DNA from: a virus
Reading direction: 5' to 3' (one strand)
Length of the DNA stretch: 34,814 nucleotides
Virus record (IMG/VR): IMGVR_UViG_3300044638_007647
Span: 1 to 34,814 of that record
Of the stretch, positions 7,625 to 17,600 are shown in pieces (position 1 is the stretch's first letter; every line of letters starts with the position of its first letter). The notes beneath the pieces are model-generated. The model was not told where the DNA came from. It saw nothing but the letters and a program-made list of their open reading frames with translations, and made no database searches. Both the position numbers and the translations under genes were made by a program.

Positions 7625-9518
7625 AAAAACAGTATTAATTCATTCTAATTTTTGTAAAGCTTTTACTGGCTTTGGTAAAAATAAAAAAAATATTCTTAGA
7701 TATTTATATTCTACAGAAAAATATAATATAGTAGAAGCAGCTAATGGTTTAAGTTTTAAAAACAATACAACTGAATCTACTCCCTGGACATGTTATGGTA
7801 CTCTTCCTAATCAATCCGTTCTTAATGGTTTAAATCAAGATCAATTAAGATCGGTTGGTTATGGTGGATTGTTAATAGATGAAATTATAAACATTACCAA
7901 ACCTGATGTCTATATAGGAATTGAAGATATATGGGCATTTAGTGATTTTCATAAAAAATCATGGTGGAACAATATTAATTGTATGATTTGGACAACTTTA
8001 GATAGTTTACCAATACTACCACAAGCGATTGAATACGCTCCTAAAATAAAAAATTATTATATATGGTCTTCTTTTGCTGAAAAAGAATTTAAAAAAATCG
8101 GCTATGATAATATTAAAACATTACACGGCTCAATTGAAACAAAAAATTTCTTTAGATTAAGTGATGAAGAAAGGTTGAAATTAAGAGAAAACAATAATCT
8201 TGATCAAGATTCATTTATCATTGGTTTTGTATTTAGAAATCAATTAAGAAAATCAGTACCAAATCTATTAGATGGATTTAAAAAATTTAAAGATAAGAAT
8301 CCAGATATAAAAGCAAAATTACTTTTACACACTTATTGGCAAGAAGGTTGGGACATAACAAGACTTCTTGAAGAAAAAGGAATAGACAGTAATGATATCA
8401 TTACTACATATGTATGCAATCAATGTGGAAAATATGAAATAAAAAAATATGTAGGCGAAAATCAAAACTGTAGATTTTGTAAATCAGAAAAATCTTCAAA
8501 TACAACTAATGTATCATATGGAGTTTCAGAAAAACAACTTAATGAAATTTATAATTTAATGGATGTATATTGTCATCCGTTTACTAGTGGAGGTCAAGAA
8601 ATACCCATTCAAGAAGCTAAATTGACAGAATTAATTACTCTTGTTACAAACTATTCTTGTGGCGAAGAAAACTGTACAGAAGAAAGCGGTGGCATACCAT
8701 TAAATTGGCATGAATATAGAGAACCTGGCACTCAATTCATAAAGGCATCTACAGATGCGTCATCAATCGCTGAAAACTTAGAGAAAGTTCATAAAATGAC
8801 TTCTGAAAAAAGAAGTGCAATTGGATTGATTGCTAGGCAGTGGGTAATTGATAATTTTTCTGTAGAAGCAATTGGTAAAAAATTAGAAGAAATTATTGAT
8901 AATATGCCCGAACATAATTTTGATTTTTCTCAAAAAATTCATAAGCTTAAAGAAGAATACACGCCTTACAAGAAGGAAATGTCTATAGATGAATTTGTTA
9001 TCGATATACATAAATATATTTTAAATGAAGACATAGATAAAAACTCTTCATCTTTTAAACAGTGGAAAAATAAATTAATAAATAATGAAATTGATCATAA
9101 TAAAATGACTGAACATTTTATTAATTTAGCAAAACAACAAAATAATAATGAAAAAATAGATTTTGCTTCAATGTTTTCTAGTGAAGATGAAAATAAAAGA
9201 ATTGCTGTTTTAATCCCTCAGTCAGAGACAGATGTGTTTTTGATCAATTCTTTAATTAAAAATTTAAAAAAACAATACCCAGAATACAATATATATATAT
9301 TTACATCTCCTAAATATTTTGAATATATAGAGGATAATCCATACGTATATAAATGTTTACCATATTCAGAAAGCCTAGACAACTTTACTATATTAGAGGG
9401 AATTGGAGAAAACAAAGGATTTTTTGAGATGGCTTTCTATCCATGTATTACTACTCAAAAAAACGTATCATACATACATAACGGAAAGAATAAAAATCAA
9501 TTTTCATTATATAATTAA
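7614..9518 (+). CDS. GT-B glycosyltransferase (GT4-like) with zinc-ribbon insert and GT9-like C-terminal Rossmann half
   Basis: A 634-residue protein. Residues 1-430 look like a GT4-type GT-B enzyme that moves a sugar from a nucleotide-sugar donor. The C-lobe strand FIIGFVFRNQLRKSVPNLL is followed by the donor-site motif HPFTSGGQEIPIQEA, with Glu329 and Glu334. Between them are two CxxC pairs (Cys268/271 and Cys286/289), a likely zinc-ribbon insert. Residues 526-634 start a second Rossmann unit (KRIAVLIPQSETDVFLINSL) like the N-lobe of ADP-heptose-type GT9 enzymes; its matching C-lobe is in the next gene. The ATG at 7614 is chosen over an upstream in-frame TTG at 7575 because only the ATG puts the first strand (TVLIHSN) at the N-terminus. 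Acceptor unknown; phage DNA, virion protein or host envelope are possible. Confidence 0.75.
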   Translation: MKNKKTVLIHSNFCKAFTGFGKNKKNILRYLYSTEKYNIVEAANGLSFKNNTTESTPWTCYGTLPNQSVLNGLNQDQLRSVGYGGLLIDEIINITKPDVYIGIEDIWAFSDFHKKSWWNNINCMIWTTLDSLPILPQAIEYAPKIKNYYIWSSFAEKEFKKIGYDNIKTLHGSIETKNFFRLSDEERLKLRENNNLDQDSFIIGFVFRNQLRKSVPNLLDGFKKFKDKNPDIKAKLLLHTYWQEGWDITRLLEEKGIDSNDIITTYVCNQCGKYEIKKYVGENQNCRFCKSEKSSNTTNVSYGVSEKQLNEIYNLMDVYCHPFTSGGQEIPIQEAKLTELITLVTNYSCGEENCTEESGGIPLNWHEYREPGTQFIKASTDASSIAENLEKVHKMTSEKRSAIGLIARQWVIDNFSVEAIGKKLEEIIDNMPEHNFDFSQKIHKLKEEYTPYKKEMSIDEFVIDIHKYILNEDIDKNSSSFKQWKNKLINNEIDHNKMTEHFINLAKQQNNNEKIDFASMFSSEDENKRIAVLIPQSETDVFLINSLIKNLKKQYPEYNIYIFTSPKYFEYIEDNPYVYKCLPYSESLDNFTILEGIGENKGFFEMAFYPCITTQKNVSYIHNGKNKNQFSLYN

Positions 9519-9520
9519 TT

Positions 9521-10669
9521 ATGTCTCACCTATTAGAAGAATATGCTAAAAGCCTTGGTGTTTATATATCAAAGCCAATTGTATCAAAACATTATTTTCC
9601 AATCTGTGAAAATAAATATATTACAATTCATTTAGAAGATGATATACAATCAAAAAAATATAAATACTATCATATAGTTTTAAGTTTATTAAAACCATTT
9701 TTAATAGAACAAAATATTAAAGTATTTCAAATAGATTGTAAATCAGAATATATTGATAATATAGATAAAGGTCTTTCAAATTTAACCTTTAGACAATATG
9801 CTTATATAATATCCAAATCCATATTACATATAGGATCTGATAATATTTATTCTCATTACGCAAGTTCTCAAAACGTACCAATAATAAATATATTTGGGAA
9901 TGTATACCCATCTGTATCCAATGGTTATTGGTCGAAAAAACATGAAAAAATAGATATATGTCCAGAATGGAAAGTCAAACCATGTTTAAGTTTAAATGAC
10001 CCAAATGAAGAAATTAATAATATAAAACCAGAAGAAATAGCTCAATCTGTTCTAACCCTATTAAAACAAAATAAAAAAATAAATTTTAAAACTATTCATA
10101 TAGGTAAATTATTTAATAATAAAATTATCGAAGTTGTGCCGCTTAAAAATTTTAATAATTCATTAAATAAAAATCAAACAATTTTTATAAGAGCTGATTA
10201 CGGTTTTGATGAAAATATATTTTTGCAATATTGTAAAAATTATAAAGTAGCTATTATTTGTGACAAATTAATTCAATATTCCGCTTTATCATTAATTAAA
10301 AATAATATAGAAAAATTATCATTTTTAATTGATAGAAATACAGAAGATATACCAGATAGATATATGGAAATCTTAAAAGAATTTAAAATTAATTTTGAAA
10401 TTTTGGTAAAAAATGAAGAAGATTTGTCTCTTATAAGAAATAAATATTTTGATCAACAAGTTAATTTATATAAAATTAATAAAAATAAGCCTGATTTTAT
10501 CAAACCAAATTTAAAATTTTTCTCCAATAAGCTTTTAATAGAGGGGCATAATTCTTATGCAAGCAAGGCTCATTGGTTAATTAATGAAAAAATCATTGAC
10601 AAAAATATGAATATATTAGATACTCTTGAATACTGGAATGAATTAGAACATTTTTATATTTATGAGTAA
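9521..10669 (+). CDS. GT9-like (heptosyltransferase-type) C-lobe protein
   Basis: A 382-residue protein. Residues 1-190 resemble the C-terminal half of GT9 enzymes. A strand YITIHLED opens the domain, and TFRQYAYIISKSILHIG then SHYASSQNVPIINIFG match the donor-binding region usually read as SxxELAALIxxAxLxIGxDSG...HxAAALGxPxVxLFG. The expected N-lobe is at the end of the preceding gene, two bases upstream in another frame, so together they could make one GT9 enzyme from two chains. The remaining 190 residues carry a further alpha/beta domain (TIFIRADYGF) that I do not recognise. The ATG follows the previous stop directly, so translation by re-initiation is likely. Whether the pair is active cannot be told from sequence. 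Confidence 0.65.
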   Translation: MSHLLEEYAKSLGVYISKPIVSKHYFPICENKYITIHLEDDIQSKKYKYYHIVLSLLKPFLIEQNIKVFQIDCKSEYIDNIDKGLSNLTFRQYAYIISKSILHIGSDNIYSHYASSQNVPIINIFGNVYPSVSNGYWSKKHEKIDICPEWKVKPCLSLNDPNEEINNIKPEEIAQSVLTLLKQNKKINFKTIHIGKLFNNKIIEVVPLKNFNNSLNKNQTIFIRADYGFDENIFLQYCKNYKVAIICDKLIQYSALSLIKNNIEKLSFLIDRNTEDIPDRYMEILKEFKINFEILVKNEEDLSLIRNKYFDQQVNLYKINKNKPDFIKPNLKFFSNKLLIEGHNSYASKAHWLINEKIIDKNMNILDTLEYWNELEHFYIYE

Positions 10670-11486
10670 AATTAAACAAAAACAAGCAACTGAAGAATCT
10701 CAAGTTCAAAATTCTACAGAAGAAGATGTAATTAAAAGTCCATTTGAAAAATACTCTAGAAATCAATACGGATTATTGAATAGCGTAGAATATCATTTTA
10801 ATGATGATGGTTCAATTAATTGGAGGAAAATGATTAAAAATGAATTCCTCTACCCCAATAAAGGGTGGTTTGATTTAAGAAAAAAAGAATTTCCTAATTC
10901 TATTGAAGGTCTAGCAGATAATCAACTTTTAATCATGCTTGGAGGTATTAAAGAATTAGCCAAATTGCGCGGATTTACTGATGTAGCATACGAAGTCTCT
11001 CACATTAAAGAAGATTATATTGTAGCAAAATGTCAAATCACTTGGATTGGAAATTATGAAACAAATGATAGATCTATTCTTTTCGAGGATGTTGCTAATG
11101 CAACTATTAAAAACACCGATGATTTTTGCATTAAATTTTTAGAAACAATTGCTTGTAATAGGGCTTTTGTTCGTTGTGTTCGTAATTTTCTGAATATTCA
11201 TATTGTAGGAGCAGATGAAATTGATAAATCAAAAAATTCAATAGCAGTTAGTTCCGAAGACATGTCTTACGATTCTTCAATTATTCCGATTACTCCAGTT
11301 GGAATCTTAGAAAAAACAATGAGAGATAAACATGGTGTAGTTGAATTTGAAGATTTTAAAAATATTCTAAGAGATTTGTGGACTTCTGATAAATATAGAA
11401 ATGAAGAAGTGAAAACTTGGAAGAGCTTTTCTGATATTCCCGCAAAAGAAGCTAGAATTATTTTAACATTAATTAGTTCAAAATGA
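10662..11486 (+). CDS. Candidate Rad52/Erf-like single-strand annealing protein
   Basis: A 274-residue protein. Its core (about 65-185) has a helix LADNQLLIMLGGIKELAKL, beta strands (DVAYEVSHI, YIVAKCQITWI, SILFEDVANAT) and a helix ETIACNRAFVRCVRNFLNI. That last helix resembles the AETRAxxRALRxxLNI pattern of phage Rad52/Sak/Erf-type annealing proteins. The first 40 residues are polar and look disordered; the last 65 form a helical tail. Annealing proteins promote recombination-dependent replication and would fit beside a phage replicase. The match is one of pattern only, so a different DNA-binding role is possible. It overlaps the preceding gene by 8 bases and the next by an ATGA. Confidence 0.45.
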   Translation: MSKIKQKQATEESQVQNSTEEDVIKSPFEKYSRNQYGLLNSVEYHFNDDGSINWRKMIKNEFLYPNKGWFDLRKKEFPNSIEGLADNQLLIMLGGIKELAKLRGFTDVAYEVSHIKEDYIVAKCQITWIGNYETNDRSILFEDVANATIKNTDDFCIKFLETIACNRAFVRCVRNFLNIHIVGADEIDKSKNSIAVSSEDMSYDSSIIPITPVGILEKTMRDKHGVVEFEDFKNILRDLWTSDKYRNEEVKTWKSFSDIPAKEARIILTLISSK

Positions 11487-11938
11487 TTAAAAGAATTTTA
11501 AATACTGAAGATTTTAAACAAGCTGTAAATGATATATTTGATTTACATGAATTTGAAAACGAGAATCATGGTCATTTCTTTTTAAAACACAATAAAGAAA
11601 CAATTTTAAATTGCTTAAATCATAAGCATTTATTGGCTTGGGATTTTTTTGTTTGGGCTAATTTTAATGGAAATAATTATGACGCAATAATTGCTTTCCT
11701 AAATGATAAGAATGTTAAATTTGGAGAATCAATATTTACAGAATATATTTGGCTTTCAAAAAATCCAAAAGTAGGTTATAAATTATTTAAAGAAGCTTTA
11801 AATTTCGCAAGAGATAAAAAATTTAAATATATTATGATGAACTCGGTATGTAAACACCCAAATTCCGATCAAGTTAAAAATTTTTATAAAAAAATGGGTT
11901 TTGTAAAAGATACAGAAACATTTATTGCAAAATTATGA
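11483..11938 (+). CDS. GNAT-like N-acetyltransferase-fold protein
   Basis: A 151-residue protein with the closing elements of the GNAT fold: a helix KVGYKLFKEALNFARDKKF, a strand YIMMNSV, then SDQVKNFYKKMGFVKDTETF, the typical neighbour-to-C-terminus pattern in which a residue-rich helix leads to a kinked MGF strand. The acetyl-CoA pyrophosphate loop Q/RxxGxG/A is only weakly represented by NPKVGYK, so activity is uncertain. Start and stop overlap neighbours by ATGA, placing it in the same operon as the annealing-like protein. A second, more diverged GNAT-like gene lies at 26482. Confidence 0.62.
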   Translation: MIKRILNTEDFKQAVNDIFDLHEFENENHGHFFLKHNKETILNCLNHKHLLAWDFFVWANFNGNNYDAIIAFLNDKNVKFGESIFTEYIWLSKNPKVGYKLFKEALNFARDKKFKYIMMNSVCKHPNSDQVKNFYKKMGFVKDTETFIAKL

Positions 11939-12102
11939 ACAATAAAACAGCAAAAAAAATAAGATCAATATTTCCCAATGATGATGAAATATCTCGTCGA
12001 GTTTATAGGCGTTTAAAAAAACAATATAATAAATTATCAGAAAAAGCTAAACCTATTTTTCTAGAAAACGCTAAAAGACTTTTAAATGGACAAGAAGAGT
12101 AA
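11935..12102 (+). CDS. Small basic hypothetical protein (55 aa)
   Basis: A 55-residue reading frame starting with an ATG that overlaps the GNAT stop (ATGA) and ending TAA at 12102. The product is lysine/arginine-rich (RRVYRRLKKQYNKL, KRLLNGQEE) and predicted helical throughout. Its placement in a chain of overlapping genes and the absence of any alternative gene in this interval support it. It resembles small basic phage proteins of unknown role. Confidence 0.6.
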   Translation: MNNKTAKKIRSIFPNDDEISRRVYRRLKKQYNKLSEKAKPIFLENAKRLLNGQEE

Positions 12103-12295
12103 TGATTGGAATTCTAAAAAAATAGGATCTTTTTGGATTAAAAAAACAAAAACAGATAAACAATATCTTTCTGGAAATATAGAAATAAAATTAAAAGACG
12201 GATCTTCTCAAAAAATTTTTATATCAATTTATAAAAATGATTTCAAAAAAGATTCCAATCCAGATTTTAATGCATATCAAATAGAAGTTTTATAA
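12086..12295 (+). CDS. Small beta-rich hypothetical protein (69 aa)
   Basis: Sixty-nine residues with the pattern IGSFWIKKTKTDKQYLSG, strand IEIKLKDG, strand KIFISIYKN, and DFNAYQI. Short phage proteins of this layout (a GxFW..K..YLSG opening and a closing NPDFxxYxI) are common near replication genes and somewhat resemble DUF736-type proteins; their function is not established. It overlaps the preceding small gene by 17 bases. Its last 19 bases also overlap the 3' end of the opposing fibre-like gene, so the two operons meet tail to tail without a terminator. Confidence 0.65.
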   Translation: MDKKSNDWNSKKIGSFWIKKTKTDKQYLSGNIEIKLKDGSSQKIFISIYKNDFKKDSNPDFNAYQIEVL

Positions 12296-14628
12296 AGTTT
12301 ATAAGATGATGGTGGATAATCGGTGTTAGCTAATAAATAAATATTATCTACATCACCAGATATTGAATAATCTATAAATGAATTATCACTAATAGCATAT
12401 TCTGAAAAAGATATACCAGTTCTACTTAAATCCAAACCTACTGTATTATCTACTACCATTAATTTAGATGAACAAAATTGTCCAGAAGCATCTTTAAATT
12501 GAGTAGTATATTCATAAGAATGATATAAATTTTTTGGCATTATATCGATAATTTTATTTCCAGAAGATTCAATTAATCCAGTTACCAAATTAACTAATGT
12601 TGTAGCATCGCCAAGTGTTAATTCTAATAATTGTGTAGATATTTTAGATATTTCTGGTGGAGTTTGGTATATGTTATATGGACCAATCTCCCAGCCATGA
12701 CCTTTACCTAAATCGCTAAAAGGAACAAGTTTAAACCAATAATCAGTATAAGGTTGTAATTTTATTTTTTCTAATCTAAAATTATAATTTTTTGTATTTG
12801 ATATTATTGGTACGCTTTTAATAAAATTATCTTCTTTTTCAACCACTCCACTCAAATCAGATGCATATATATCAATTCTATTAAAAAATGTATATGATGG
12901 ATCATTTCTAAAAATTAAATCAAAATCAAGATAACCAGTATTTATATCTCCAATCTGTTTTATGCCATTCTGTCTCAATCTGTGCGGCAAAAGAAATTCA
13001 TGATATTTTATTAATTCTAGACCAGTACTGCTTATTCCACTATAGTATAATTTAATATTTTTTGTATGATCATTTATACCACTATATTGATGAGACGAAG
13101 AAAATATATAATAATTTCCATCAATACCTGTTGGACTCATTAGATTATATAAATATTCGTTATTTATATCTGTTTTATACTGCACAACCCCAGAACCAGA
13201 ATATCCATCAACAAAACCATCGTTTTGTTGAAAAATAAGATCAATATTTGAATCGCCCCAATCAATTAATAAAGACTCTTGAGTTGTTCTGCCAAAAGTT
13301 AGATTACCTTGAATAGTTAAATTAGAACCACTTAAAGTTAAGTCGTAATTAGGAAAATATAATAAATTATCACTAACAAATTGCAAATATTCATTTTGTT
13401 CAGTTTCATGATAAGGATAATATTTTTGATATCCAATTGGGTCTTCATTATACCAGTAGCCAGAGCCATCTCTAACATAGATTTGATCTATATGAGATTC
13501 ATTTCCGTATACAAATATTTTATTATTATGTATGTTGCTGTTTTCATTATTTATTTTTATATCAACACCAAAATTATGCTTGTATTCTCCAAATATATTT
13601 ATATTTTCTTCTTCTGTTAAAGTAAATTGTTGTTGAAATGAATTTGAAATATAATTTTGGTAAATAATATTTCCTTTTTCATCTAAAATATCCACATCAA
13701 TCCCTTGTACATAAGGGTTTTCTATGATATCCTCTGTTGTGTTTAATTGATTCAAATCTCTATCTAAAAGAGTCAATGAAAATGTAACATCTTTTTTTGT
13801 ATGAACCGCTACGCCAGTATTTATAATTGACAAATCACCAGTATTTACATCAAGTATTGCATCAAAATTATTAATTGGTTTTAAAGTATATTTGTCATAA
13901 TCAATTGATCCTGATAAACCTAGTTCATATAATAATGGAGATATAGGTATCTCTACTCTTTTGACTAAAGAACTTGCGGGGCTTATGCCTTGACTCGCTG
14001 GCTGAGGATTAATGACATAGTAATCAGATTTATTATTAAAATCAATCACCAAAGATGCTGGACCAGATCCACCGCCACCAGGAAACCAGTCAGCATGGCA
14101 ATCTATAAATATTTTATCTGATATAACTCCAGATCTATAAGCTTTATCTATATCAACAAGAATAATTTCTGGCCCTTTTGATGTATTGTCTGCAGTTATT
14201 TGCCATAAATAATCCCCACTATAATTTCCATATGTCCCAGGGACATTATAACCTACAGATTCTTGTCTTTTGGGATCGGGTTGCCTATTTAGATTATAAA
14301 TATATAGATCTCCACTCCAACCAGTACTACTTACAAACCATGGATATGCAACATCTTCAGAAGATATCCCACTATATAGATCTCTTTCAACAACCCATAA
14401 TGATTCTCCACTACTCCAATATATACTACCCAAACCAGTATTATTATAAAAAGCTCTACCATTATAACTTCCAGTTCTCTGATAAATATAATTGCCATCA
14501 TCTAAATAAGCATTAGCATTTTCATCAGTGATAATTATATCTTGATTGAAATAAAATGTTGTTTTAGTGTCTAAATCATTTTTATCGTCTGGCCATTCAT
14601 AGGTAATTTTTATATTAGGTAAAGACAT
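12277..14628 (-). CDS. Tail fibre / tail-tip associated structural protein
   Basis: A 783-residue protein, last gene of the minus-strand tail operon. It is rich in Gly, Ser, Tyr, Asn and Asp and in short beta strands, as in receptor-binding fibres. A Gly-rich linker (GGGGSGP) lies near residue 187, and an FN3-like segment (LQPYTDYWFKLVPFSDLG) near the C-terminal third. There is no N-terminal signal or collagen repeat. It starts 20 bases after the second J gene, so it probably attaches to or extends the J hub. No specific family is recognised. The C-terminal codons overlap the opposing small gene at 12086-12295. Confidence 0.6.
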   Translation of the reverse strand: MSLPNIKITYEWPDDKNDLDTKTTFYFNQDIIITDENANAYLDDGNYIYQRTGSYNGRAFYNNTGLGSIYWSSGESLWVVERDLYSGISSEDVAYPWFVSSTGWSGDLYIYNLNRQPDPKRQESVGYNVPGTYGNYSGDYLWQITADNTSKGPEIILVDIDKAYRSGVISDKIFIDCHADWFPGGGGSGPASLVIDFNNKSDYYVINPQPASQGISPASSLVKRVEIPISPLLYELGLSGSIDYDKYTLKPINNFDAILDVNTGDLSIINTGVAVHTKKDVTFSLTLLDRDLNQLNTTEDIIENPYVQGIDVDILDEKGNIIYQNYISNSFQQQFTLTEEENINIFGEYKHNFGVDIKINNENSNIHNNKIFVYGNESHIDQIYVRDGSGYWYNEDPIGYQKYYPYHETEQNEYLQFVSDNLLYFPNYDLTLSGSNLTIQGNLTFGRTTQESLLIDWGDSNIDLIFQQNDGFVDGYSGSGVVQYKTDINNEYLYNLMSPTGIDGNYYIFSSSHQYSGINDHTKNIKLYYSGISSTGLELIKYHEFLLPHRLRQNGIKQIGDINTGYLDFDLIFRNDPSYTFFNRIDIYASDLSGVVEKEDNFIKSVPIISNTKNYNFRLEKIKLQPYTDYWFKLVPFSDLGKGHGWEIGPYNIYQTPPEISKISTQLLELTLGDATTLVNLVTGLIESSGNKIIDIMPKNLYHSYEYTTQFKDASGQFCSSKLMVVDNTVGLDLSRTGISFSEYAISDNSFIDYSISGDVDNIYLLANTDYPPSSYKLYKTSI

Positions 14629-14648
14629 ATATATATTATACAGTTAAA

Positions 14649-17600
14649 TTAAAGAATTTTTATACTTTTCACAAATGATCTATCATAATTAACAGACGTA
14701 GATCCATCGAACATTATAAATATTCCAGATGAATCGTATTGAGAATCATAATAAACATATTGATTAGATCCAGCATTTGAAGAATTACCTTTAGCATTTA
14801 CGCGTAATGAATAATTGCCCACAGCCCCAACATAATCAAAAAATCCAGTAGATGAAGTATTGATCTCGGAATAATTGCCATTTGGATAGACCAATTTGAC
14901 ATTATAACCTGTGGCTTTAATATCTTTTGTCCATCTTCCGCTAACAATCAATTGTCCATCAACATCAAATCCAGTTGAAAAATATTTAATTTGTGGAGGA
15001 GATAATGTTTCTAAAGTTTTATTATTGATTGTTTGAGTAACTAAATAACTATATGTATTTGATGGCACTTCAATACTAATATTATTTTCTATTAATGACC
15101 ACTTACCAGTACTGTATTTATTAGCTATAATAGTATATTCATTTGGATAATCTTCTATAATTTTCAATACTTTATACAATTGATCATCAGCATTTTTTCT
15201 TTGAAAACGATATGTCGAACCAGGAGATACAAAATTGAGAAGTGAATAATTTATATCATTTTTTGAAATATAAGCCTCACAACCATAATCTTTTATTTCT
15301 ATGCCTGTTACTCCAAAAGTAGTAATTTGTGGGGGATGTATTTGATTTAAATCAGATTGAGTAACAGCCCTATTTGTTGATACAAAATTCAAATCATTAA
15401 TGGACAAATCTCCAGTTGGTGTATAAACTGTAAGTTTATTATCAAAGTCTTCTGAAGAAAAACTTTCATTTAATCTTATACTCCCCCTTGAAGTATCGAC
15501 ATCTAAAATCTTTCCAAAATTAGATTTTAAACTCCTGAGTTCATCTTCTACAATAATCAAGTCACCTGGCCTACATAAAAGAGCTTCTGTTCCAGTAGAA
15601 AATGAAACACTTTCATTTTCTTTGATCGTTTGGTAAATCAAATGCTGACCAATTCTTCTCGCCATCGCTCTTGAGGAAACGCCAGCAGCATTAATAGTTC
15701 TTTTGAAAATACCTCGTATTGCAATATCTTCTTCATCTTCTACATATTCTATTCTGGTTTCAAAATCATTAAATCTATCTATATAAACGACTTCTATAGA
15801 ATTATATTGTTCATCTCTTCTATAATTACTATAACTAAATAAACCATCTTTAACGTTAGCATTCGTAAATAAAGAACTCGCAAGCCTTGGTCTATCATCA
15901 ACAAAATTTATCTCAGAGTTATAGTAATATACTATACCTCTAAAAAGAGCGGCAATAGTGTTGATTGTGTCAAAAATTTTTGATTCTTCTTGGAATAAAA
16001 TGTTACAAGAAAATCTTGGTTCCAATCCGCCAGCTCCATCAGGAACGCCAATAAAATATCCATTATCATCAACTGTATCGCAAAATCTTGCAACTTTATA
16101 AAGCTCCCAAATATCAATTTGAGAAACATCTAAATATTGACCTAAACCATAACGAGTACTTGTTAGTATATCGTATAAAATCCATGCTGGATTATCAGTC
16201 CACTCCAAATCTTCTTTAAATGTCCCATCCCAATCGCCTATATAAATTTGTTTAAACTCTAAATCCGTTGTATCATATTCAGATTTTGTATTAAAATATC
16301 TTTTATCTTTGCCGTTTACATATATTGGATGATAATTACTTGGCACTTTGACCTTCTTTAATTTACAATCATAAATTCTATTAGGAATAGCGGAAAAACT
16401 TCTAGAATCTATTTTTGTACCAATTATTGCTGAAAATGGATAAGTTAAATTTACATCGATGATTTCAGTTATTTTATTTAATTTAACATTTTTTTGTACT
16501 AGCGTTGAATTTGTTTCTGTAGATAATTTTGTTACTTTTACATATCTTCTTTTTATACTTAAATCATAAGCGCTATTTGAAGAAGATTCTATGGATGGCA
16601 AAATAAATGGTTGATTTATCTGCTTACCATCATAAGCTTGAATAAATTTATAATCATTACTTACATAAGGAGTTAATTCAGGATTTCCAATATCAATTAT
16701 CGATGGACTTTCAACTAAGGCTACTATTTGGAATCTATATGTTGATATTTGAGATTTATTTTGTCCGCTCTCATCAGTTAAACCTGTTTCTATTTGTACG
16801 TTTAATATTGCTGGATATTTTGACCCAGCATTTAAATGTTTATCTGTACCATAAAAATTTAATTTTTGTTTTTGTAGAGTATCAAATAAGTTATCAACTT
16901 GAAAAGAGACATAAACACTAGTTACATTTGGGTTTTCGATTATATGAGTAATTGGATTAGCTATTTCATTATAATTATTATCTAAAGTACTCCAATCCGT
17001 AAAACTTTTTCCATCTCTATTATCCAAACTACCTTCAGCTGTTGGTATACCAAAATTATTTTGATATTTTAATAAGTTGTTATTATCGGGTACTTTTTGA
17101 ATCTGATTGAATAATTTAAATGGACCAATCAACGAAGATTGATAAACTTTATCTATTAATACCTTATTAAAAAATCTAAAAGGTTCCTGATACTCCTTGC
17201 CATACCTCACTTCAGCCAAAACATTAGAATAATTATACTTTTGTTCGTAATCTGCTGCTGCAGTGACACTTGCATCTAAATATTTTAATTTTAATGTTGA
17301 TATATCTTTTAAAGTATTGATAGAACTCGTTTTAATAGAAAAATTACTATTAAATGGTTCGATGTCACTTGTAAATGACCCAGGTTGATGCGGTCTACCT
17401 TCAGATCCTTTTATTAAAATTAAATAAAACCCTTGTATTTGTCCAGTAAAAATTCCACTAGCATTAACTATAGGTACAAAAAAATCATAATATGTAATTT
17501 CTCCATTATTAGTTTTTATTCTTTTATTTGAAGAATCTTCAAATACAAACTCAACAAATTTAGTTGAATTAACTGCTGTTGATTTTAAATCTACATTTAT

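Noticed and set aside
9491-9521. Programmed -1 frameshift joining the two GT9 halves
   Set aside because: Frame +2 has a stop at 9512-9514 just before the second ATG and there is no slippery heptamer in the few remaining bases; re-initiation explains the arrangement better.
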